DNA of 55,127 nucleotides from JAKQIM01 sp964633225 (GTDB taxonomy: Bacteria; Chloroflexota; Anaerolineae; Anaerolineales; UBA4823). A program made the position numbers and the translations under genes. Location: positions 1 through 55,127 of the forward strand of contig CAZWFQ010000020.1 of assembly GCA_964633225.1 (NCBI GenBank). The letters are read 5' to 3'. Below are positions 24,894 to 34,361 of this stretch, piece by piece. A model generated the notes under the pieces. It saw nothing but the letters and a program-made list of their open reading frames with translations. It ran no database searches and was not told the DNA's origin. How positions within the stretch are numbered: position 1 is the stretch's first letter; each line of letters begins with the position of its first letter.

Positions 24894-27596
24894 ATGAAAC
24901 CGAAGAGCATCCGCACAAAGCTCTACCTGGTCACAATGCTGGCTTTGATTCTGACCACCCTATCTATTTCGGTGGTCAACATTGCCAAATTCCAAAGCGC
25001 CTATCGCTCTGCGCTGGAACAACGCTCGATCACCGTTGCCCACAACGTACGAGAAACCGTTTACAAGAACTTACTTTTCTTCCCCCTCGATAGTTTTCCA
25101 GGCATGTTCAGCTACCTGGGTGAAGTGCTCAAAACCAATGCCGGTATCAGTTATGCATACATCACCGATGACCTGGATAAAACACTCTATGAAAGTGCCG
25201 CCTGGGAAGGCGAAAACCCCCTGCGAATTCCCTACTTGCAAGAGAATTCCCTACTGCGGCAAAGCGCCTGGATCGATTCAGACGCCGCCGTTACCTTTTC
25301 CACCGGAAGATTCTACGAATCAGTCATCCCCATATTTCAACCCGGCGCGCCAGAACCAACCATCATCGGCACCGTGCACATTGGCGTTGAAAAACATGTC
25401 ATCGACACAGTGGTCAGCCAAATGCTTTTGCAAAGTGTTGCGATCCTGGCCCTGGCTCTCTTGGCATCCAGCTTCATACTCTTTTGGCTAATCAACCGCT
25501 ACATTGCATCCCCCCTGGGCGGGCTCACCCAGGCTGCCCACCAATTTGCATCTGGCAACCTGGACCAGCGCGTCCTGGTCAAACGCGATGACGAGATTGG
25601 AGTTTTGGGCCACACGTTTAACCAGATGGCGGGGCAATTGCGAAGCTTATACGATACCCTGCGCATCAGCGAAGCGCACTTTCGCTCTCTGATCGAAAAT
25701 GCATCAGACATCATCACCGTACATACCCCCGATGGTAAGGTTACATATGGCAGCCCTTCGGTTGAGCGCGTGCTGGGTTATTCGCCAGATGCCGTCATCG
25801 GCCACAGCATCTTCCCAATCATCCATCCTGAGGATGTTCCCGCCACTCAAACCATCTTACAAACCGTCGCCGGTGACCCTGCCACACTTCCATCAGATCA
25901 ACGCGTAGAATTTCGCATCCGTCATCGAAATAATAGCTGGCATGTGTTTGAAGCTACCAGTCAGCAGCTCATGCGCGATGATGGTACGATCGAAGTGGTT
26001 GTAAACTCGCGCGATATCACCGAGCGCAAACGCCGGGAGCGCGAGCACGAGGCTCTGATCGCCGTTGCCGCATCTGCCCGCGCCGCTTCAAACCGTGCCA
26101 GCTTACTGCTTTTGGTGCTAGAAGAAGTGATGAACCTGCTGGATGCCGAAGGCACCATGCTGGGCATCCGCGATCCAATCACTGGCGAAACCTTGATCGA
26201 ACAGGGATTGGGTGAGTGGATATCCGCTACCGGTGTGCGCCTGGAGCCCGGCGCAGGCATCAGCGGGTGGGTCTTATCCACGGGTCAGCCTTATTCCAAT
26301 GCCGATATCCGCACAGATGAGCGCCACGTCAGCCGAGAACTGTTCAGCAACCTGTTCTCGGTAGTCTGTGTGCCGCTCAGCGCCCAAGAACAGCCCATCG
26401 GCGTGCTGTGGGTTGGCAGAACACATCCATTTTCATCTGCTGATATCAGCTTGCTCTCACCCATTGCCGATATTGTCGCCAACGCCATCTACCGCGTCAG
26501 CTTGTTTGAGGAAACAGAACAACGCCTTCACCAACTGGATGCCCTGCGTAAGATCGACCAGGCCATTACAGCCAGCTTCGATGTACAGATCAGCCTGGGT
26601 GTCATTCTGGAACAGATTAAAGATCAACTCAAAGCAGACGCCAGCGACATCTTGCTTTTGAACATGCCTGCCCAAATGCTTAACTATGCTGCCGGGTATG
26701 GCTTCCGCAGCCAGGCCGTTCAACAAACCCATGTGCGCATCGGCGAGGGGTATGCCGGGTACGTGGCCCTTGAACGCCAACCAAGATACCTGCCGCAAGT
26801 CCACGAGTTTGAAAAGTCGTCGCGCAGCCCCCTGCTGGCTGGCGAGGGTTTTATTGCCTATTACGGGGTTCCCCTGGTTGCTAAGGGACGCGTCAAGGGA
26901 GTACTTGAGATATTCCACCGCTCGCCGCTCAAAACCAATCACGATTGGATTGATTTCCTTGAAACACTGGCTGGTCAGGCTGCCATCGCAATTGACAACG
27001 CCGAGTTGTTCAATGATTTACAACGCTCTAACCTTGAACTGTCGTTAGCTTACGACACCACCCTAGAAGGTTGGTCACGTGCCCTCGACCTGCGCGACCG
27101 AGAAACCGAGGGGCACACCCAACGCGTCACCGAGCTCACCGAACGCCTGGCGCGCCTGGTTGGCATTCCCGATTCTGATCTGATCCACGTCCGGCGCGGG
27201 GCCCTCCTGCACGATATTGGCAAGATGGGCATTCCAGATCAAATCTTGCTCAAGCCTGGCCCCCTCACCGAAGAAGAATGGACCATCATGCGCCGGCATC
27301 CTCAATATGCCTACGAAATGCTCTCCCCCATCGCCTTCTTGCGCCTTGCCATCGATATCCCATACTGCCATCACGAGCGTTGGGATGGCAGCGGCTACCC
27401 TCGCCGGCTAAAAGGAGAACAGATCCCCCTGGCAGCGCGCTTGTTCAGCGTGGTGGATGTATGGGATGCCCTCACCTCCAACCGCCCATACCGTGCCGCC
27501 TGGGACAATGAAAAAACATACCAATACATCCGCAATCTGTCTGGAAAAGCCTTTGATCCCCAGGCAGTTGAAGCTTTCTTCCGTTATCTAACCTGA
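24894..27596 (+). CDS. Membrane receptor with HAMP, PAS, two GAF and HD-GYP domains
   Basis: 900 residues. A membrane segment at about 10–30 and another at 176–202 enclose an extracytoplasmic sensor domain of the single-CACHE type. After the HAMP domain (about 203–255, ending DDEIGVLGHTFNQM) come a PAS domain (265–385, SLIENASDIITVHTPDGKVTYGSPS), two GAF domains (395–540 and 560–705) and an HD-GYP output domain (715–900). The last has HDIGK near 771 and HHERWDGSGYP near 825. HD-GYP enzymes hydrolyse cyclic di-GMP, and these motifs are intact. The gene lies between two solute-binding-protein genes and shares their promoter, suggesting it responds to the ligand they bind. Confidence 0.92.
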   Translation: MKPKSIRTKLYLVTMLALILTTLSISVVNIAKFQSAYRSALEQRSITVAHNVRETVYKNLLFFPLDSFPGMFSYLGEVLKTNAGISYAYITDDLDKTLYESAAWEGENPLRIPYLQENSLLRQSAWIDSDAAVTFSTGRFYESVIPIFQPGAPEPTIIGTVHIGVEKHVIDTVVSQMLLQSVAILALALLASSFILFWLINRYIASPLGGLTQAAHQFASGNLDQRVLVKRDDEIGVLGHTFNQMAGQLRSLYDTLRISEAHFRSLIENASDIITVHTPDGKVTYGSPSVERVLGYSPDAVIGHSIFPIIHPEDVPATQTILQTVAGDPATLPSDQRVEFRIRHRNNSWHVFEATSQQLMRDDGTIEVVVNSRDITERKRREREHEALIAVAASARAASNRASLLLLVLEEVMNLLDAEGTMLGIRDPITGETLIEQGLGEWISATGVRLEPGAGISGWVLSTGQPYSNADIRTDERHVSRELFSNLFSVVCVPLSAQEQPIGVLWVGRTHPFSSADISLLSPIADIVANAIYRVSLFEETEQRLHQLDALRKIDQAITASFDVQISLGVILEQIKDQLKADASDILLLNMPAQMLNYAAGYGFRSQAVQQTHVRIGEGYAGYVALERQPRYLPQVHEFEKSSRSPLLAGEGFIAYYGVPLVAKGRVKGVLEIFHRSPLKTNHDWIDFLETLAGQAAIAIDNAELFNDLQRSNLELSLAYDTTLEGWSRALDLRDRETEGHTQRVTELTERLARLVGIPDSDLIHVRRGALLHDIGKMGIPDQILLKPGPLTEEEWTIMRRHPQYAYEMLSPIAFLRLAIDIPYCHHERWDGSGYPRRLKGEQIPLAARLFSVVDVWDALTSNRPYRAAWDNEKTYQYIRNLSGKAFDPQAVEAFFRYLT

Positions 27597-27613
27597 TCTT
27601 CAAGAGATGCCTC

Positions 27614-28822
27614 ATGCCAGGTAATGTTGTTACATTCGCGGGATATAAACAAGCAGCAAGGATCCTGCTGCTGTCCCTATGTTGCTTAACCCTGGCTGCT
27701 TGCACTGGCTCCAACACAGCCAATCTCCGCCCCCCTGTAAACCCCACGCCCATCAATGTTCCTCCTTCGCCCGCCTCATCGCCCGTCGAAAGCACAGCCG
27801 GCTTATCCGAGCTGATCGCTGCTGCCCAGGCCGAAGGCCGCCTTGTAACCATAGCCCTGCCAAATGATTGGTGTAACTACGGCGAGATCCTGCGCAACTT
27901 CAAGATGGAATATGGCATTGACGTGCAGGTATTGGACCCTTACGGCAGCTCAGGGGATGAACTGGATGCAATCCGCGCCTTTCGAGATTTAGACAGCGGC
28001 GATACACCCGACGTGATTGATGTTGGGCACGTTTTTGGCCCCCAGGCCCAGGCCGAGGGCTTGCTGGCTCCTTACAAGGTTAGCACCTGGTCTTCCATCC
28101 CCCTTCCATTAAAAGATCCAGATGGCTACTGGTACGGCGGCTATTACGGTGTCTTGGCTTTCGAAGTCAACACCAATTTCGTTGTCCAACCCCCACAAGA
28201 TTGGCCCGACTTGCTGCGGCCCGAATACCGCCAGCAGGTGGCCTTAGCCGGAGACCCCCGCAGCTCAAGCCAGGCCATCCTGTCCGTCTATGCCGCTGGC
28301 CTTTCTAGCAGCGGCACCCTTGAAAACGCCATGCCAGGGCTGGAATTTTTCAGCTCTTTACACGCCCGGGGCAACCTTTTACCGATCATTGCCAACGTCG
28401 AGCAGATTGTCAGCGGCGAAGCACCCATCGTGATCCGTTGGGATTACCTGGCCCTCGGCGATCGCGATGCCAATCCCAATGCAGAGCTAGAGATCATCCT
28501 GCCAAAATCTGGCATCTTAGGCGGCCTCTACGTACAAGCCATCAGTGCATATGCCCGGCACCCCAACGCCGCTCGCTTGTGGATGGAATACCTCTACTCT
28601 GATAAAGGACAGGTCTTGTGGCTCAAGGGCTACTGTCACCCAATCCGCTTCAACGATCTTATGGCCCGCCAGGTCATCCCCTCGAATTTGATCGGCATCT
28701 TACCCCCGGCAGAATTGTACAACCAGGCGCTTTTCCCCACCCTCGAGCAGCAAAATGCCGCCCAGGTTTTGATCAGCACCCAGTGGGATACCATTGTCGG
28801 CGTGGATATTACACGCCCCTAA
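27614..28822 (+). CDS. Extracellular solute-binding lipoprotein (ABC family 1)
   Basis: 402 residues. The N-terminus carries a lipoprotein signal with lipobox LAAC, Cys at residue 30, then a Pro/Ser-rich linker (about 35–65). The mature domain is a periplasmic-binding fold: LIAAAQAEGRLVTIALPNDWCNYGEILRNFK resembles the iron/spermidine/2-aminoethylphosphonate type of binding protein. Further matches are DTPDVIDVGHVFGPQAQAEGLL, GYYGVLAFEVNTNFV and GLYVQAISAYARHPNAARLWMEYLYSDKGQ. No permease or ATPase gene is adjacent. It is 17 bases after the HD-GYP receptor and may present ligand to it, or to a transporter encoded elsewhere. Confidence 0.88.
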   Translation: MPGNVVTFAGYKQAARILLLSLCCLTLAACTGSNTANLRPPVNPTPINVPPSPASSPVESTAGLSELIAAAQAEGRLVTIALPNDWCNYGEILRNFKMEYGIDVQVLDPYGSSGDELDAIRAFRDLDSGDTPDVIDVGHVFGPQAQAEGLLAPYKVSTWSSIPLPLKDPDGYWYGGYYGVLAFEVNTNFVVQPPQDWPDLLRPEYRQQVALAGDPRSSSQAILSVYAAGLSSSGTLENAMPGLEFFSSLHARGNLLPIIANVEQIVSGEAPIVIRWDYLALGDRDANPNAELEIILPKSGILGGLYVQAISAYARHPNAARLWMEYLYSDKGQVLWLKGYCHPIRFNDLMARQVIPSNLIGILPPAELYNQALFPTLEQQNAAQVLISTQWDTIVGVDITRP

Positions 28823-28848
28823 AGTTCACATACAAAAAGGAAACAATT

Positions 28849-29406
28849 ATGACTACACGCATCACGGTCTTTGGCGGCTCCCTGCCACTGCCTGGCGACC
28901 CGGCCTATTTAGAAGCGCTTCAACTTGGGCGGATGATTGGGGGCGCCGGGTACACGGTTTTAACGGGCGGCTACATCGGCACCATGGAAGCAGTTTCGCG
29001 CGGCGCAGCCGAAGCCGGCGGGCATGTCATCGGCGTCACCTGCGACGAAATCGAAGCCTGGCGCACCGTTAAGCCCAACCCCTGGGTGCTTGAAGAGATG
29101 CGCTATGCAACCATCCATCAACGCTTGCTGGGCTTGATCGAAAACTGTGATGCGGCCCTCGCCCTGCCCGGCGGCATTGGCACGCTGACCGAAGTGGCCC
29201 TTATGTGGAATCAACTGGTCATCAACGCCATTGCTCCCCGCCCGCTGATTGCCATTGGCCCTGGCTGGCAGGCAACATTCGAACAATTCTTCACCTCCCT
29301 CAACACCTACATTCCTCTCAACCAGCGGCAAAAGCTGGCTCTTGCACCAGATGTGAATTCCGCCTTCCAGCAATTGCAAGAAATGTTAAGCAGTGGTAAA
29401 GTATAG
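28849..29406 (+). CDS. LOG-family (TIGR00725-like) nucleotide phosphoribohydrolase homologue
   Basis: 185 residues from the ATG at 28849, which has AAGG nine bases upstream; the open frame extends further up but only into the previous gene. Rossmann-like fold with VFGGSLPLPGDP near residue 8, LTGGYIGTMEAVSRGAAEAGG near 38 and the LOG signature LPGGIGTLTEV near 104. Plant and bacterial LOG proteins release free cytokinin bases from nucleoside monophosphates by cleaving ribose 5-phosphate; many bacterial homologues have unknown substrates and were once called lysine decarboxylases. No related gene adjoins it. Confidence 0.85.
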   Translation: MTTRITVFGGSLPLPGDPAYLEALQLGRMIGGAGYTVLTGGYIGTMEAVSRGAAEAGGHVIGVTCDEIEAWRTVKPNPWVLEEMRYATIHQRLLGLIENCDAALALPGGIGTLTEVALMWNQLVINAIAPRPLIAIGPGWQATFEQFFTSLNTYIPLNQRQKLALAPDVNSAFQQLQEMLSSGKV

Positions 29407-29451
29407 GGCGTTTGTTAAAAGCACAACTATACTTGTTTAAGGGAACAAAAC

Positions 29452-30885
29452 ATGACTACCGATAAATTGCCGACCCGCCAAGAGAACTTTTCCGAGTGGT
29501 ATACCCAGCTTGTTTTGAAAGCCGACCTGGCCGATTACGCCCCCGTGCGCGGCTGCATGGTCGTCAAACCGTATGGCTGGGCCCTATGGGAAAATATTCA
29601 GCAATCCCTCGATCGGCGTTTCAAGGCTACCGGCCATGTCAACGCTGCCTTTCCACTTTTGATCCCCATGTCCTTCCTGGAAAAAGAAAAGGAACATGTT
29701 GAGGGCTTCTCTCCAGAGCTGGCGGTGGTCACCATCGGCGGCGGCGAAAAGCTTGAAGAGCCCCTTGTCGTTCGCCCCACCTCCGAAACCATCATTGGCA
29801 ACATGTATGCCAAGTGGATCAAATCCTATCGCGATCTGCCCGTCCTGATCAACCAATGGGGCAACGTGGTGCGCTGGGAGATGCGCACCAAGCTCTTCCT
29901 GCGTACGCTCGAATTCTACTGGCAAGAGGGCCACACCGCCCACGCCACTGCCGAAGAGGCCGAAGAAGAAACTCGTCGCATGTTGGATGTGTATACCGAC
30001 TTTGCCTACACCGATGCCTCTGTGCCAGTGGTGCGCGGCCGTAAAAGCAGCACCGAAAAGTTCGCCGGCGCCAACCGTTCTTACTCCATCGAAGCCATGA
30101 TGGGCGATACGCGCGCCCTGCAGGCCGGCACTTCTCACAACCTGGGCCAAAATTTCGCCAAGGCTTTTGATATTAAATTCTTAGACCAAAACAACGAGCT
30201 GCAATACGTCTGGACTACCTCATGGGGTCTCTCCACACGTTTCATTGGCGCCATCATCATGACCCACGGCGACGACCAGGGCCTGGTACTGCCGCCCAAG
30301 CTGGCGCCCATTCAGATCGTCATCGTGCCCATCTATAAGAATGACGCCGAAAAAGCCAAAGTTCTGGAAGTAGTTGCCCAGGTGGAAGCCGAGTTAAAGG
30401 GCTTCCGCATCAAGATCGACGGCCGCGAAGAAGTCACGCCAGGCTTCAAGTTCAACGACTGGGAAATGCGTGGCGTGCCGCTGCGCATCGAGATTGGACC
30501 CAAAGATGTAGAAAAAGGCACTGTTGCCATCGCCCGCCGCGATATCCCCGGCCGCGAAGGCAAATCTTTTATCCCTCGCCAGCAGCTTGAAGCCCAGGTC
30601 GCCGAGATGCTTCAAACCATCCAGGCATCCTTACACGATAAGGCCCTGGCCTTCCGCCTTGCCAACACCCACGACCCCAAGGATTATGCCGAGCTGCAAA
30701 CAGTGGTACAAAACGGTTGGGCCTCCTCCTGGTGGTGCGGCAGCACCGAGTGCGAAACCAAGGTCAAAGAAGACACCAAAGCTACCACTCGCTGCCTGCC
30801 GCTCGACCAACCCGGTGGGCAAGGTACCTGTATCGTTTGCGGTAAGCCCGCCCAAGAAAAAGTGATCTTCGGAAAGGCGTACTAG
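29452..30885 (+). CDS. proS: Prolyl-tRNA synthetase, archaeal/eukaryotic type
   Basis: 477 residues, class IIa synthetase of the short ProRS type without the editing insertion. Motif 1 region CMVVKPYGWALWENIQ, motif 2 WGNVVRWEMRTKLFLRTLEFYWQEGHTAH near 140, and TSHNLGQNFAKAF near 225 are typical. Anticodon-binding domain about 280–385. The C-terminal Zn-binding domain has Cys residues in GSTECETK, TRCLPL and CIVCGK and ends with a Tyr (KAY), as in this type. It charges tRNA-Pro in the cytoplasm. A purine-rich AAGGGAA lies upstream of the ATG. This type occurs in many bacteria, including Chloroflexota and mycoplasmas. Confidence 0.96.
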   Translation: MTTDKLPTRQENFSEWYTQLVLKADLADYAPVRGCMVVKPYGWALWENIQQSLDRRFKATGHVNAAFPLLIPMSFLEKEKEHVEGFSPELAVVTIGGGEKLEEPLVVRPTSETIIGNMYAKWIKSYRDLPVLINQWGNVVRWEMRTKLFLRTLEFYWQEGHTAHATAEEAEEETRRMLDVYTDFAYTDASVPVVRGRKSSTEKFAGANRSYSIEAMMGDTRALQAGTSHNLGQNFAKAFDIKFLDQNNELQYVWTTSWGLSTRFIGAIIMTHGDDQGLVLPPKLAPIQIVIVPIYKNDAEKAKVLEVVAQVEAELKGFRIKIDGREEVTPGFKFNDWEMRGVPLRIEIGPKDVEKGTVAIARRDIPGREGKSFIPRQQLEAQVAEMLQTIQASLHDKALAFRLANTHDPKDYAELQTVVQNGWASSWWCGSTECETKVKEDTKATTRCLPLDQPGGQGTCIVCGKPAQEKVIFGKAY

Positions 30886-30906
30886 CCACAACGCCCGGCC
30901 CACTTC

Positions 30907-31713
30907 ATGCCCGCCATCCAACCCGCACGCCTGAAACAACAATCTGCCCGGCTGGTGGAAGAATTCTCCCAGCCGGGTGTTTTTGTGCGCCAACTGCGCA
31001 CCTTGTTCGAATTATATGCCGACCACACCCACCGCCCGGGCCAGGCTGGCGAGCCTGCTGCGCTTTTACAAGCCTATAAAACGCCGCCGCCCGTGCTGCG
31101 CCAGATCAACCAGGATCTGCGCCCCCTGGCCAATTCCGAGCCCGACGCCGGGTTGGCCCTTTGCGACCGCCTCTGGCAAGAGCCTTTCCTTGAAATGCGT
31201 ATCTTAGCCATCTGGCTGCTTGGGCAGATCCCCCTCACCCACGTTGAATCGATCCTCCAGCGGCTGGATGCCTGGGGGCGTTCAGGGGCCGAGGAACGGC
31301 TCGTGGGTGCCCTGCTCGAACATGGCACCGCCCGCATCCGCCAGGAAGCTCCCGCCCACCTGCTTGAGCTGTCTCAAAACTGGCTGCAAGCCTCCCAAAT
31401 CCCCATCCAACAGCTTGGCCTGCGCACCCTGATCCCCCTCGTTACAGACCCTGGCTTTGAAGCCCTGCCATCTATCTTTCAGATCGTAACCCCTTACCTG
31501 CGCCTGGCACCGCCCAGGCTGCGCCCCGATATCGTGGAAGTGCTCAACGCCCTGGTGCTCCGCTCTCCACAAGAGGCGGCATATATCTTGAAACAAAACC
31601 TCACCTCCCCCGAAAACCCCGATACCGCCTGGCTGGCGCGCCAGGTGATGAAAAGCTTCCCCCCTGCCACCCAAGACAGCTTACGTGTCGCCCTAAAAGC
31701 CATTGGAGTATAA
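30907..31713 (+). CDS. HEAT-like helical-repeat protein of unknown function
   Basis: 268 residues, almost entirely amphipathic helices with HEAT/Armadillo character, for example EPFLEMRILAIWLLGQIP, RLVGALLEHGTARIRQEAPAHLLEL and LAPPRLRPDIVEVLNAL. The general layout recalls DNA-alkylation-repair AlkD-type HEAT proteins, but I cannot identify the catalytic residues of that family, so this is only a possibility. No signal peptide or membrane segment. It follows proS by 21 bases and may be co-transcribed with it. A TATAAT at 31709–31714, overlapping its last codons, could serve the next gene. Confidence 0.6.
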   Translation: MPAIQPARLKQQSARLVEEFSQPGVFVRQLRTLFELYADHTHRPGQAGEPAALLQAYKTPPPVLRQINQDLRPLANSEPDAGLALCDRLWQEPFLEMRILAIWLLGQIPLTHVESILQRLDAWGRSGAEERLVGALLEHGTARIRQEAPAHLLELSQNWLQASQIPIQQLGLRTLIPLVTDPGFEALPSIFQIVTPYLRLAPPRLRPDIVEVLNALVLRSPQEAAYILKQNLTSPENPDTAWLARQVMKSFPPATQDSLRVALKAIGV

Positions 31714-31724
31714 TCATCGCGCAT

Positions 31725-32603
31725 ATGAACATCCTCTACATTACACATTTGCTCAACGGTCTGCTGATGTTGGCCCTGCCAATAGGGCTGGGCATTTACC
31801 TGACCTGGAAATTTCGTCTGGGTTGGCGGCTCTGGTGGATCGGCGCAGCCACTTTTGTGCTGTCTCAAGTAGCCCACATCCCCTTCAATTCCCTGGTTTT
31901 AAACCCTTTCTTACAGGGGCCAACCCTGTTTTCACTGGGCTCAAAAGTTGAACAGTTGGTCACGGCGATAGCGCTGGGGCTCAGCGCTGGGCTGTTTGAA
32001 GAGCTGGCCCGTTATGCCATGTACCGCTGGTGGGCCAAAGATGCCCGCTCCTGGCGCACCGGCCTGCTGGCAGGCGCCGGGCACGGCGGCATCGAAGCCA
32101 TCCTTCTGGGATCACTGGTATTGTATAGCTACGTTCAGGTCTTGATCCTTCAAAATGTTGGCCTGGAATCGATCATTCCAGCAGAATCCATCGACCTGGC
32201 GCAACAACAGATCGCCCAATACTGGGCCATTCCCTGGTACGACAGTTTGTTGGGCGCCTTAGAACGTGCCTTCACCATCCCCTTCCATATTGCCGCATCC
32301 CTGCTTGTATTACAGGTCTTCACCCGCCGGCAGTTGCGCTGGCTGTGGCTGGCTGTGGCCTGGCATACCGTTGTTGACGGACTGGCAGTCTACAGCATGA
32401 GCCAATGGGGCATCTACATCACAGAGACCATCATTGGCACCCTTTCTGTCATCAGCATCATCATCATCTTTGCCCTGCGCCAACCAGAGCCAGAGCCGGC
32501 CCCCACAATCATTGAGCCCCTGCCGCCGCCTGTTTCCCTGGCTCAGATTGAGCCAGCCAAAGAGACACCTGAAACCCTGGATAATACCCGCTATCAATCC
32601 TGA
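31725..32603 (+). CDS. YhfC-like multi-pass membrane protein (possible intramembrane metalloprotease)
   Basis: 292 residues with about seven to eight hydrophobic segments. Conserved YhfC/CPBP-like features are EELARYAMYRWW near residue 91 and GAGHGGIEAILLGSLVL near 117. The Glu-Glu and His residues sit in membrane helices, as in CAAX-type intramembrane proteases. A third element, HTVVD near 214, could complete a metal site. The C-terminus is a Pro/Glu-rich cytoplasmic tail. It precedes an ABC-2 exporter pair by 28 bases, an arrangement seen for peptide or antibiotic-resistance exporters, so processing of an exported peptide is conceivable. TATAAT ten bases upstream of its ATG may be its -10. 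Confidence 0.72.
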   Translation: MNILYITHLLNGLLMLALPIGLGIYLTWKFRLGWRLWWIGAATFVLSQVAHIPFNSLVLNPFLQGPTLFSLGSKVEQLVTAIALGLSAGLFEELARYAMYRWWAKDARSWRTGLLAGAGHGGIEAILLGSLVLYSYVQVLILQNVGLESIIPAESIDLAQQQIAQYWAIPWYDSLLGALERAFTIPFHIAASLLVLQVFTRRQLRWLWLAVAWHTVVDGLAVYSMSQWGIYITETIIGTLSVISIIIIFALRQPEPEPAPTIIEPLPPPVSLAQIEPAKETPETLDNTRYQS

Positions 32604-32631
32604 ACATATCTTGATTTACGCTTAGACAACT

Positions 32632-33543
32632 ATGATCCATACCGAAAATTTGACCAAGCAGTTCCAATCCACCCTGGCGGTAGATCGCCTCACCTTGGAT
32701 ATCCCCGAGGGCGAAGTATTTGGCTTCTTAGGCCCCAATGGCGCCGGCAAGACCACCACCGTGCGCATGCTCACCAGCCTGATCGCCCCCACCAGCGGCA
32801 CAGCCAGCATCAATGGCTTGCAAATTGGGCAAGACGACACCAATATTCGCCGCGCGGTCGGCATCCTCACCGAAACCCCCGGCATGTATGACAACCTCAG
32901 CGCCGAGTTCAACCTGGAAATCTACGCCCATCTTTACGAAGTGCCCGACCCCAAGGGCCAGGTCGATAAATATTTACGCCTTCTGGGGCTCTGGGACCGG
33001 CGGTATGATGAGGCGGGCACCTTCTCGAAGGGCATGAAACAAAAGCTAGCCATCGCCCGTGCCCTGCTGCACGAGCCCCGCATCCTCTTCTTGGACGAAC
33101 CAACTGCCGGGCTGGATCCAGAAGCCGCCCGCCTGGTGCGCGACTTCATCGCCGAATTGCGCAAAGAGGGCCGCACCATCTTCCTCTGCACCCACAACCT
33201 GGATGAGGCTGACCGCCTGTGTGACCGCGTAGGAGTCTTCAAATCCCGCTTACTGGTGGTAGATACCCCCACCCGTTTACGCTCACAGGTCTTCGGCCGC
33301 AAAGTTGTCTTCCATCTAAAACAATCGGATGAAAAGTTAGCCCAGGCCATCTCGGCCCTCCCCTTTATTAATGAAGCAAAAAGCATCGAGAACAAATTGC
33401 TGGTCACCCTGGATGACCCAGAAACCCACAATCCTGTTATCATCCGTGCTCTGGTAGGTGCAGGCGCCGACGTGCAGTTTGTGGGCGAGCTGCGTCACTC
33501 GCTTGAAGATGTGTACCTGCGCTTGATGCAAGAGACAAAGTGA
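32632..33543 (+). CDS. ABC transporter ATP-binding protein (ABC-2 exporter type)
   Basis: 303 residues. Walker A GPNGAGKTT near residue 38, Q-loop region VGILTETPGMYDNLS, signature TFSKGMKQKLAIARALLHEP near 137 and Walker B ILFLDEPTAGLD near 155, with the switch His in CTHNLDEADRLC. The C-terminal 80 residues form the accessory domain typical of CcmA/NatA-like exporter ATPases. It pairs with the permease gene six bases downstream. The substrate (Na+, drug or peptide) cannot be told. Confidence 0.94.
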   Translation: MIHTENLTKQFQSTLAVDRLTLDIPEGEVFGFLGPNGAGKTTTVRMLTSLIAPTSGTASINGLQIGQDDTNIRRAVGILTETPGMYDNLSAEFNLEIYAHLYEVPDPKGQVDKYLRLLGLWDRRYDEAGTFSKGMKQKLAIARALLHEPRILFLDEPTAGLDPEAARLVRDFIAELRKEGRTIFLCTHNLDEADRLCDRVGVFKSRLLVVDTPTRLRSQVFGRKVVFHLKQSDEKLAQAISALPFINEAKSIENKLLVTLDDPETHNPVIIRALVGAGADVQFVGELRHSLEDVYLRLMQETK

Positions 33544-33549
33544 GCTGCT

Positions 33550-34338
33550 ATGGATAAGATCAAAACCATCATTCGCAAAGAATGGGCTGAAGTATTCAAA
33601 AACCGCATGGTGTTTTTTTCCATCATCTTCATGCCCTTGATAATGACCGCCATTCCTCTCATCATCCTGTATGCCACCGGCGGCTCATCTGCTGGCGACC
33701 TCACATCCCAAATGCCCGAGCAGTTCACCCGGTACTGCCCTCAAAACCTGAACGGCAGCGAGTGCTTCCAATTCTACATGGTCACCCAGTTCATGTTCAT
33801 GTTCATGCTCATTCCGCTCATGATCCCAGTCAATATTGCCGCCTATTCCATCGTCGGCGAGAAGACCACCCGCAGCCTCGAGCCGCTGCTTGCCACCCCC
33901 ATCACCACCTCCGAGCTGCTCATCGCCAAGAACCTGGCTGCCACTATCCCGGCAGTTCTTGCCACCTGGATTGGATTCGCCATCTTTGCCATCGGCGCCG
34001 GCATCATCACCACCAGCCGCAGTTTAATGTTGGCTCTCATGGACCCCCTCTGGCTGATCGCCATCTTTATCGTCGGCCCCCTCCTGGCCATTCTATCGGT
34101 CAACTTCAGCATCATGGTCTCTTCGCGGGTCAACGATCCACGCGTGGCTGAACAGCTTTCGGCAGTGGTCATCATCCCCCTGCTGGTCCTTTTCTTTGGG
34201 CAGGTCTCTGGTTTCATTTTCTTGAGTCGCCAGTTGATCTTGATCATTGCCGCTGCCCTGCTCGTCATCGATACTGGCATTATCTACATGGCCGTCCGCC
34301 TCTTTCAACGCGAAACCATCCTTACCCGCTGGAAATAG
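33550..34338 (+). CDS. ABC-2 type permease
   Basis: 262 residues with six hydrophobic segments: one near 20–40, an extracytoplasmic loop with CPQNLNGSEC (two cysteines that may pair), then helices near 78–98, 125–150, 165–190, 200–218 and 220–240. The motif NIAAYSIVGEKTTRSLEPLLATPITTSELLIAKNL is typical of NatB/ABC-2 permeases and marks the coupling helix region. Partner of the ATPase gene six bases upstream. It probably forms a homodimer with two copies of that ATPase for export. Confidence 0.9.
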   Translation: MDKIKTIIRKEWAEVFKNRMVFFSIIFMPLIMTAIPLIILYATGGSSAGDLTSQMPEQFTRYCPQNLNGSECFQFYMVTQFMFMFMLIPLMIPVNIAAYSIVGEKTTRSLEPLLATPITTSELLIAKNLAATIPAVLATWIGFAIFAIGAGIITTSRSLMLALMDPLWLIAIFIVGPLLAILSVNFSIMVSSRVNDPRVAEQLSAVVIIPLLVLFFGQVSGFIFLSRQLILIIAAALLVIDTGIIYMAVRLFQRETILTRWK

Positions 34339-34361
34339 AACGGGCAAACACAAACAAAAAA

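Noticed and set aside
28618..28848. An upstream extension of the LOG-family protein
   Set aside because: It overlaps the binding-protein gene, and the ATG at 28849 has an AAGG site and matches the family start.
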